Shown one piece after another: positions 58,129 through 64,000 of a stretch of DNA of 64,000 nt. The position numbers were made by a program, and so were the translations under genes. Source of the stretch: Psychrobacter sp. MF31 (lineage in GTDB: Bacteria > Pseudomonadota > Gammaproteobacteria > Pseudomonadales > Moraxellaceae). The notes beneath the pieces were generated by a model. That model was not told the origin of the DNA. It searched no databases and worked only from the letters and a program-made list of their open reading frames with translations. Location of the stretch: the NCBI RefSeq assembly GCF_012847335.1, contig NZ_JABBDX010000001.1, positions 558,001 through 622,000 of the forward strand, written 5' to 3'. Within the stretch, counting starts at the first letter, position 1, and each line of letters begins with the position of its first letter.

Positions 58129-59343
58129 ATGAGCCGCGATGATCCTAAGCTTAACCCCATCACCACACGAATCACTTCTGACCCCGATGCCAGCCGCTTA
58201 TTTGCAACTCATGAACACTCAGAACTTGCCGATTTAGACTCTGACAGCTATATCTATGGCGACTCAGAAGCCACGCTTGAGGACACCATTGAGACCATGA
58301 CGGTCTATGATCCGGACTCTGAGCGCTATGAGGATATTGAATTTACCAGTATTGATGAGGTGGTTAACTGCTATTCGTACTCGCGAAAAACGGGCGAGAA
58401 GCTCGATAGTCTTGAAATTAAAGACGTGAGCCGCGCTTTAACCAATAACGGTCAATTTATTTGGCTTGGGCTTTATGACCCAAGTTTGCAAACTATTGAG
58501 GACGTTAAAAGCGCCTTTGATTTGCATGAGCTGGCGATCGAGGACGCCTTTGCCGACCATCAGCGCGCCAAAGTCGAAAATTATGATAACGATACGATAT
58601 TTTTGGTCATTCGAACGGCAAAGCTTGAAAATAACGTCATCCGCTATGGCACAACCGCCATTTTTATGGGCAAAAATTATTTAATTACCATTCGAAATGG
58701 TCCCTCAAACTCTTACGCGCCGGTTCGCGAGCACTGCCACCGCCGACCTGAAAAGCTGCGGATGGGACCTATTTTTGTCTTACACGCCATTCTTGACTTT
58801 ATCGTTGATAACTATATGCCGGTCACCGATCGCCTTGGCAGTTATTTGCGTGAGCAAGAACGCAATATTTTTACCTATACTTTTAGTAAAGAAACGCTGC
58901 AAAATCTGTATGAATTAAAAGCACAATTGGTGCATATGCGCGCGGTTATTTTACCGGTTCAGGACATTTGTAGCTTTTTTATCAATCATAAAAAAAGCGA
59001 TTTGGTTTCCCCTTTCTCGCAAGCCGCAAAGCCTTATTTTCGCGACGTGAACGACCATTTATTACACTCGCTTGATGCCATTAACGGTTTAAATGAGATG
59101 CTCAGCGTGGTGATGAACACCTATCTTGCGATGGTAAATATGGGTCAAAACGAAGTCGTTCGTAAGCTTGCGGCTTGGGCAGGGATTTTAGCCGTTCCAA
59201 CAGCGATTGCAGGAATTTATGGGATGAACTTTGATTTTATGCCTGAGCTGCATTGGAAGTTTTCTTATTTGGTAATTATGCTCATCATTGGCGGGCTTTG
59301 TAGCTATTTGTACTATAACTTTAAACGTTTAGGATGGCTTTAA
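58129..59343 (+). CDS. corA: CorA family magnesium transporter
   Basis: 404 residues from the ATG at 58129, with GGAGGGGGC upstream; the TTG six codons earlier would start before that ribosome site. Pentameric channel for Mg2+ and related divalent cations. A long cytoplasmic domain leads to two C-terminal membrane helices with the selectivity motif YGMNF, followed by MPELHWKFSYLVIML and a basic tail. The first 90 residues are acidic and unlike E. coli CorA, making the protein longer than the 316 of E. coli. The middle region (RNIFTYTFSKETLQNLYELKAQLVHMRAVILPVQDI) is the long helix of the family. Confidence 0.92.
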   Translation: MSRDDPKLNPITTRITSDPDASRLFATHEHSELADLDSDSYIYGDSEATLEDTIETMTVYDPDSERYEDIEFTSIDEVVNCYSYSRKTGEKLDSLEIKDVSRALTNNGQFIWLGLYDPSLQTIEDVKSAFDLHELAIEDAFADHQRAKVENYDNDTIFLVIRTAKLENNVIRYGTTAIFMGKNYLITIRNGPSNSYAPVREHCHRRPEKLRMGPIFVLHAILDFIVDNYMPVTDRLGSYLREQERNIFTYTFSKETLQNLYELKAQLVHMRAVILPVQDICSFFINHKKSDLVSPFSQAAKPYFRDVNDHLLHSLDAINGLNEMLSVVMNTYLAMVNMGQNEVVRKLAAWAGILAVPTAIAGIYGMNFDFMPELHWKFSYLVIMLIIGGLCSYLYYNFKRLGWL

Positions 59344-59406
59344 GTATTTGATATTTAATATAAAAAATTTTATTATTAATTTTTAAAGCATTTATTTGGT
59401 AAATAA

Positions 59407-59425
59407 ATAATTGATAATCATTATA
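59407..59425. promoter_or_regulatory. Fur-like operator upstream of the RCC1 lipoprotein gene
   Basis: ATAATTGATAATCATTATA matches the 19-base Fur consensus at 14 positions, including an unbroken GATAATCATTAT. It overlaps the -35 of the promoter below, where a repressor would act. Iron control is inference. Confidence 0.5.
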
Positions 59426-59439
59426 CATTGTAATATTAT
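59411..59439 (+). promoter_or_regulatory. Sigma-70 promoter of the RCC1 lipoprotein gene
   Basis: TTGATA at 59411-59416 and TATTAT at 59434-59439 with a 17-base spacer; 85 bases before the start codon. Confidence 0.6.
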
Positions 59440-59524
59440 TTGAGCCAATTCTTACTACGATGATGCTCGTTATCACAGATTTATTGCGCTTAATATCCCA
59501 TTAAGCCTGTGCTCAAATGAGGTT

Positions 59525-61120
59525 ATGATGCAATTATCCAAGTTATCTCAAGCCGTGGCGCTCAGTGCTGCTGCCCTTGTCCTTAGTGCTTGCAATAATG
59601 ATTCTGACAATGAATCAAACGTCGTTCGCGATGTCACGCCGCCGTTATTAACCACGGATGACAATTTTACCAGTGGTCACACTAGCGTTGCTGGCGTATT
59701 TTTAGTCGGCGATGCTAAAGATGATGGCGGGGTCAAATCCGTCACTTATCAGATCAATGATGGCGCGCCAACGGCTCTTAACATTGATAATAATGGTCAT
59801 TTTGCGCAAACTATCGCGTTAAATCGCGGTGAAAATGCCATTAAATTAACGGCAACGGACAAGGTTGGCAATCAATTAAGCCTAAATAAAGCCATTTATT
59901 TAGGTGACACCATTGCCGCTGGAAATTCGCATTCGGGGGCGATTAAAGACGGCAAACTTTTTGGTTGGGGTCGCAATAACTTTGGGCAAACCGGCATTGG
60001 CATCACTTCAAAGTTTGGGGAAGCTACCCATCCTGATACGCCAAAATTGGTTAATAATGCGCCAACGGATTTGGTCAGCTTAAGTTTTAACCAAAACCAC
60101 TCGCTGACTATCGATAAAAACGGTCAAGTTTACAGTTGGGGTGAGGACAAATTGGGGCAATTAGGTCGCGGTAATAATGGTCGCGACAACTGCACGACCG
60201 CAAAAAATGACTGCCGATTGACCATTGCCGCCATTCCCAATATGACAAATGCCGTGACAATAGCAGCAGGCTATCGCCATAATTTAGTGCTTGATGGCGA
60301 TGGTAACGTTTGGGCGTTTGGCGCAGGAAGCAATGGTCAGCTTGGCAATGGTCAAGCGACAGACAGCAGCTCACCAGTTCAAGTTGATTTTTCCAAAGCT
60401 GAAAATGTTGGTCGCATCATTCAAGTGGCAGCAACTGCCAACTCTTCGTTTGCGCTCGATGATAAAGGTCAAGTTTGGGGTTGGGGCAGCGATGCTTACG
60501 CCAACTTTGGTCGCGGAACCCCGTGTAATAAAGCTGCTAGTTGCGTTGATGTTCAAGCAACCCCGATATTGCTTCCGGTCAGCAACATCAGCGCTCAAGA
60601 TGAAAAAATTATCCAATTAGCAACTGGTCGCGACCATGTCTTGGCACTCACCAATAAAAACACCGTTTACGGTTGGGGGCTGAATGCCACAAGCCAAATC
60701 GGCTATAACGGTTCAGGATTTAAAGATAACGACAAATCTTGGGGCAGTATCGTAACCACGGCTAAAATCTTGCCTTGGTTTCAAGATAAATCCGTTCGCA
60801 GGCTATTTGCTAATGGCAACTTAAGCTACGCGCTACTCAATGACGGCAAAGCTTATCCTTGGGGCATGTACGGCGAAACTAAAAATATTGATGGTAAAGA
60901 TAAAACTGTTTATGACAACCTCAACGAGCCTGAAGACCGACTTCAAAATATGAAAGCGATTGACAATATGGCAATGGGATCGCTGCACCAAATTGCTAAA
61001 GAAAAAGACGGCAGCATTTTTAGTTGGGGCTGGAGCTTTGAGGGTTCACTAGGTAAGAAAGATACCCTTGATACGTGGATGTTTAATACGCCCATCGTTG
61101 TTGATTTTCCTGCCAATTAA
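59525..61120 (+). CDS. RCC1-repeat lipoprotein
   Basis: 531 residues. The lipoprotein signal ends LVLSAC. Residues about 38-125 look like a single Ig-like domain (VTPPLLTTDDNF, GGVKSVTYQINDGAP, LNRGENAIKLTATDKVGN), a common module of bacterial surface proteins. Residues about 130-525 form RCC1-type propeller repeats, recognisable by their recurring W-G-x-(N/G) and G-Q-L/T-G signatures: LFGWGRNNFGQTGIG, VYSWGEDKLGQLGRG, VWAFGAGSNGQLGNG, VWGWGSDAYANFGRG, VYGWGLNATSQIGYN and IFSWGWSFEGSLGKK. Role unknown; probably a surface-exposed binding protein. Two Met codons at 59525 and 59528 share the GAGG site. Confidence 0.88.
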   Translation: MMQLSKLSQAVALSAAALVLSACNNDSDNESNVVRDVTPPLLTTDDNFTSGHTSVAGVFLVGDAKDDGGVKSVTYQINDGAPTALNIDNNGHFAQTIALNRGENAIKLTATDKVGNQLSLNKAIYLGDTIAAGNSHSGAIKDGKLFGWGRNNFGQTGIGITSKFGEATHPDTPKLVNNAPTDLVSLSFNQNHSLTIDKNGQVYSWGEDKLGQLGRGNNGRDNCTTAKNDCRLTIAAIPNMTNAVTIAAGYRHNLVLDGDGNVWAFGAGSNGQLGNGQATDSSSPVQVDFSKAENVGRIIQVAATANSSFALDDKGQVWGWGSDAYANFGRGTPCNKAASCVDVQATPILLPVSNISAQDEKIIQLATGRDHVLALTNKNTVYGWGLNATSQIGYNGSGFKDNDKSWGSIVTTAKILPWFQDKSVRRLFANGNLSYALLNDGKAYPWGMYGETKNIDGKDKTVYDNLNEPEDRLQNMKAIDNMAMGSLHQIAKEKDGSIFSWGWSFEGSLGKKDTLDTWMFNTPIVVDFPAN

Positions 61121-61149
61121 ACGGTTACTTATCCGCAATAGCACAAACA

Positions 61150-61177
61150 AAGGGGGCTTAAGTTGAGCCGCCTTTTT
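61150..61177 (+). terminator. Terminator between the RCC1 gene and the di-heme gene
   Basis: AAGGGGGCT pairs with AGCCGCCTT with one mismatch and is followed by TTTT. It is likely to be partial, so the downstream gene may be read at a lower level or from its own promoter. Confidence 0.65.
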
Positions 61178-61211
61178 TATTTGCCAACATCGTTTTTTAT
61201 TAGGGTTGTTC

Positions 61212-62642
61212 ATGACCATTCATTTTTTTAACGCTCGCGTTTCAAGCAAAAAACCGGTTCTAACCTTGACTGCTCTGAGCTTTGCGCTATTGCTTAGCGG
61301 TTGCGGCGGCGCTGATGACAGCGAAAATGTTACGCCAAGCCAGCTAAATCCGCCGATCACTCCGGACAACTCAAACCCTACCGATATCAATTGGCAACCA
61401 GTCGGCGGCGCGGCAACCATTGCAGGCGACAGCTACCGCCCGTTTTTGCAAATTATCCCAAACTTGCCAAGCCATGAATTTAGCAACGTCTCAACCGGTC
61501 GAGAATTATTTGTGGCTCAGTGGCAACCGGCAAATCAAGGTCAGCCGCTGCTTGATGGTTTAGGCCCGCTATTTAACGCCAACGCTTGTACCCAGTGCCA
61601 TAGTGACTCAGGTCGCAAAGCAGTTTATCTCGCCAATGGTGAGCTGAGCGATGCGATTTTATTTCGTTTGGGTGATAAAAATGGTTTGGCGCATGCCGAT
61701 TTTGGCGAACAGCTTCAGCATCAAAGTATTGATGCCAGCATTTTACCCGAAGGTCGCGTCCGCTTTGCACCAATCGCCGCGACAAGTACAAACCCTGCCG
61801 GAATCCAATTTAATTTTACGCCAAGCGATAGCAATCAATCGTTAGGCGCAACTGCAATGAGCGGTCGCATCTCCCCACAGCTGCTTGGAATGGGACTGCT
61901 TGATTTAATCCCTGAAGCCGATATTATTGCAGCTAGCAACAATGCCAAAAAAGACGGCGTCAAAGGTCGCGTTCATTTTGTTGAGGATCATGGTCAAAAA
62001 AAGGTGGGTAGGTTTGGTTGGAAAGCCATCAATCCAAGCCTTCGCGTTCAAAATGCCAATGCCATGTCACAAGATATGGGGCTAACTTCCTCGGTATTTT
62101 TAGCGCCCAATTGCACGGTCAATCAGCCAAGCTGCTGGACGCTACCAAATGGCGGTAGCCCTGAAGTTAGCGACAGCGTTCTTGATGCGGTGACCGACTT
62201 TATGACCGCCCTTGCCGTTCCCGACCGCCGGATTGACAATTTAGCCACCTTTAATGAAGGCGCTCAGCTTTTTGATGATGTGGGCTGCGCAAGCTGTCAC
62301 ATCCCTAAGCAAAAAACTGGTAACAGCCCGCGCTTTGCCCTACTTGCCAATCAAGTGATTTACCCTTACACCGATTTATTTCTTCATGATATGGGCGCAG
62401 GACTTGATGATGGCGTGAAGGAAAAAGGCGCGGAAAGCTTTGAATGGCGAACGCCGCCGCTTTGGGGCATTGGCATTACTGCAAAAGACCAAAACGCGCG
62501 CTTTTTGCATGACGGCCGCGCAAGCTCAATCACCGACGCCGTTCTTTGGCATGGCGGTGAAGCAGCAACAGCAAAATCGCGATTTGAAAAACTGGACGAT
62601 AGCAAAAAGCAAACGCTGCTTAACTTTATTAACCGGATTTAA
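61212..62642 (+). CDS. Di-heme cytochrome lipoprotein, DUF1111 (di-heme oxidoreductase) family
   Basis: 476 residues from the ATG at 61212. The lipoprotein signal ends LLLSGC (Cys31). Two c-type heme sites: CTQCH at 126-130 and CASCH at 359-363. The second domain has the peroxidase-like pattern FNEGAQLFDDVGCASCHIP, YPYTDLFLHDMGAGLDDG, then EWRTPPLWGIG and RFLHDGRASSITDAVLWHGGEA. This fits the DUF1111 (putative thiol oxidoreductase) family of two-heme MauG/CcpA relatives. In other bacteria it often accompanies imelysin-type iron-regulated proteins; here it follows the RCC1 lipoprotein after 91 bases. Heme attachment needs the Ccm system, which is not in this window. Confidence 0.92.
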   Translation: MTIHFFNARVSSKKPVLTLTALSFALLLSGCGGADDSENVTPSQLNPPITPDNSNPTDINWQPVGGAATIAGDSYRPFLQIIPNLPSHEFSNVSTGRELFVAQWQPANQGQPLLDGLGPLFNANACTQCHSDSGRKAVYLANGELSDAILFRLGDKNGLAHADFGEQLQHQSIDASILPEGRVRFAPIAATSTNPAGIQFNFTPSDSNQSLGATAMSGRISPQLLGMGLLDLIPEADIIAASNNAKKDGVKGRVHFVEDHGQKKVGRFGWKAINPSLRVQNANAMSQDMGLTSSVFLAPNCTVNQPSCWTLPNGGSPEVSDSVLDAVTDFMTALAVPDRRIDNLATFNEGAQLFDDVGCASCHIPKQKTGNSPRFALLANQVIYPYTDLFLHDMGAGLDDGVKEKGAESFEWRTPPLWGIGITAKDQNARFLHDGRASSITDAVLWHGGEAATAKSRFEKLDDSKKQTLLNFINRI

Positions 62643-62660
62643 ATTTTTTAGCATTTAATA

Positions 62661-62697
62661 AAAACCCTAGAACACGTCAATTGCTCTAGGGTTTTTT
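62661..62697. terminator. Bidirectional terminator between the di-heme gene and psiE
   Basis: AAAACCCTAGA pairs with TCTAGGGTTTT over a 13-base loop, followed by T on the plus side and bounded by A on the other. It serves both convergent units. Confidence 0.9.
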
Positions 62698-62738
62698 ATG
62701 GTGGTTTAAATTTGAAGCCGTTTAATTTAAATAGGCAT

Positions 62739-63212
62739 TTAAACTTTCGGCGGATTGCTCTCTTGTTTCACCGGATGCTGGTAGTCGGCAAGCGTATCCT
62801 CTGGGCTACCAAAGGTTTTTGCCGTCCATGTCAAAATCACCACCGAACCACTTAACGCCAAAATCGCAATCGAAATCGTTGCAAGCAGCCACAAGTGAAA
62901 ATAATCTGAAACGGCTTGAACATCAACCACCAAATGCCGCGACAGCGCAGTGATGGCAATAAAAATTAAAAACTGAACTGGCAGTCGGTGGGTTTTAAAA
63001 TAAATGCCAATCATCGCGAGCAATTCAAGGTAAATAAACAGCAGCAAGATGTCTTTTAAATCTGCCGCGCCCTTTTGAAGAATGACAACAAACTCTTTTC
63101 CTGCCGTCCAAACCACCACCACGGTAATTAAAAATAAAATTGCATAGTGGCATAGATCAACAAAGGTACGACCTGCCGACTGTAGCGACGCGGGGCAATG
63201 GCGATTACTCAT
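62739..63212 (-). CDS. psiE: Phosphate-starvation-inducible protein, PsiE family
   Basis: 157 residues with four hydrophobic helices: LCHYAILFLITVVVVWTAG, LKDILLLFIYLELLAMIGIYF, VQFLIFIAITALSRHLVVD and LWLLATISIAILALSGSVVILTW. The blocks LLLFIYLELLAMIGIYFKTHRLPVQFL and TALSRHLVVD are typical of PsiE. Molecular function unknown. The ATG lies one base after the folD stop (TGA-T-ATG), so translation is almost surely coupled to folD, which argues against purely phosphate-based control here. Confidence 0.9.
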   Translation of the reverse strand: MSNRHCPASLQSAGRTFVDLCHYAILFLITVVVVWTAGKEFVVILQKGAADLKDILLLFIYLELLAMIGIYFKTHRLPVQFLIFIAITALSRHLVVDVQAVSDYFHLWLLATISIAILALSGSVVILTWTAKTFGSPEDTLADYQHPVKQESNPPKV

Positions 63213-63213
63213 A

Positions 63214-64000
63214 TCAGCTCATAATATCGACATCAAGCCCCGCCGCTTTTTCAGCAGCAGCAACTGTTTGGCGAATCAACGTGTTAATGGTCATAGGACC
63301 AACGCCACCTGGAACTGGCGTATAAGCGCTCGCTACCTTTTCTAATCCGGAAAGCTCAATATCGCCAACGCCGCCTGATTCGGTTGGATGGAATCCAGCA
63401 TCAACCACGACCGCACCTTGTTTAATCCATTCAGCGCGAATCAATTCTGGAACGCCTACCGCCCCTACAATGATATCGGCGCGCTTCACAAAACTTGCCA
63501 AATCTTGGCTTTTTGAATGGCAAATCGTCACCGTACAATTGGCATTCAATAGCATCATCGCCATTGGTTTTCCTAAGATTGGGCTGCGACCCACCACAAC
63601 GGCTTCTTTACCAGCAAGATCAATGCCATAATGATTCAGCAGATGCATGATACCTTGTGGCGTACACGAGCCAAACGCCGCCTCACCCATACTCATGCGC
63701 CCAAAACCAAGACAAGTTACGCCATCAACATCTTTATCAAGGTCGATTTGCTCAAAGCAGGCGCGCTCATCGATGTGGCTTGGCACTGGATGCTGAAGTA
63801 AAATGCCGTGAACGTCTGGATTATGATTTAACTCATCAATTTTGGCTTTGAGCTCCTCAGTCGTGGTCGCGCTTGGCATCTCAACTTTCATCGAATCCAT
63901 GCCAACGCGCTTGCAAGCATTGCCTTTCATGCGAACATAGGTGGCAGAAGCGGGGTCATCACCAACCAAAATCGTCGCTAAAATCGGCGTTCGACCCGTT
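63214..64000 (-). CDS. folD: Bifunctional methylenetetrahydrofolate dehydrogenase / methenyltetrahydrofolate cyclohydrolase, 5' end beyond the window
   Basis: About 262 residues visible of an expected 285-300. Interconverts methylene-, methenyl- and formyl-tetrahydrofolate for purine, thymidine and formyl-Met synthesis. The visible start reads [31 protein letters not shown]; the upstream Tyr-Lys catalytic pair is partly visible as YVRMK. Further blocks: [55 protein letters not shown] and [17 protein letters not shown]. The frame is open to the edge, so the start lies beyond 64000. Confidence 0.96.
   Translation of the reverse strand, partial: TGRTPILATILVGDDPASATYVRMKGNACKRVGMDSMKVEMPSATTTEELKAKIDELNHNPDVHGILLQHPVPSHIDERACFEQIDLDKDVDGVTCLGFGRMSMGEAAFGSCTPQGIMHLLNHYGIDLAGKEAVVVGRSPILGKPMAMMLLNANCTVTICHSKSQDLASFVKRADIIVGAVGVPELIRAEWIKQGAVVVDAGFHPTESGGVGDIELSGLEKVASAYTPVPGGVGPMTINTLIRQTVAAAEKAAGLDVDIMS

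Overview
The window is a gene-dense, mostly housekeeping stretch of a Gram-negative gammaproteobacterial chromosome. Its content fits the family Moraxellaceae, most likely Psychrobacter or a close Moraxella relative. The grounds are: type II secretion genes gspL-gspM standing apart from other gsp genes and next to sixA-gpsA; a surE-nlpD pair with no rpoS after it; the block ndk-rlmN-pilW-ispG-hisS-yfgM-bamB-der; and MsrA and MsrB fused in one lipoprotein. No tRNA, rRNA, CRISPR array, prophage or plasmid gene was seen. Both ends cut a gene: mltD on the left and folD on the right.

Layout. 1-3.6 kb (minus): MltD-type lytic transglycosylase, a small exported NTF2-like protein, and a CNNM/CBS membrane protein. 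4.0-7.5 kb (plus): yajC-secD-secF. 7.6-10.1 kb (plus): a MATE exporter and an azlC-azlD branched-chain amino-acid exporter, ending at a terminator shared with the opposing genes. 10.1-20.9 kb (minus): pyrD-cvpA-purF (pyrimidine and purine synthesis), a small membrane protein, gspL-gspM, sixA, gpsA, a nitroreductase, zapE and an alpha/beta hydrolase. 21.3-23.6 kb (plus): a lipoprotein and xseA-xseB. 23.6-28.7 kb (minus): pncB, a thioredoxin-MsrA-MsrB lipoprotein and an aldehyde dehydrogenase. 28.9-32.4 kb (plus): lipB, ppa, a C-tail-anchored small protein, a complete IS5-family insertion sequence and an AT-rich lipoprotein gene. This last stretch is the only clearly accessory part of the window.

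32.4-36.3 kb (minus): dusB, a BCCT osmolyte transporter and a HIT protein. 36.5-40.7 kb (plus): an unknown protein, ilvD and a CPA1 antiporter. 40.8-42.5 kb (minus): nlpD and surE. 42.8-43.3 kb (plus): a small exported protein. 43.4-57.3 kb (minus): a sensor kinase with a degenerate receiver, then der, bamB, yfgM, hisS, ispG, pilW, rlmN, ndk, purA and hisZ. 57.7-62.6 kb (plus): a DUF2237 protein, corA, an RCC1-repeat lipoprotein and a di-heme cytochrome lipoprotein, the last two behind a promoter overlapped by a Fur-like site. 62.7-64 kb (minus): psiE and folD.

I found no wholly new system. The points most worth following up are the putatively Fur-controlled RCC1 / di-heme pair, the sensor kinase with a broken receiver domain, a Leu-rich mini-ORF just ahead of ilvD, the IS insertion next to an atypical lipoprotein gene, and the terminator whose T-run touches the annotated dusB start.
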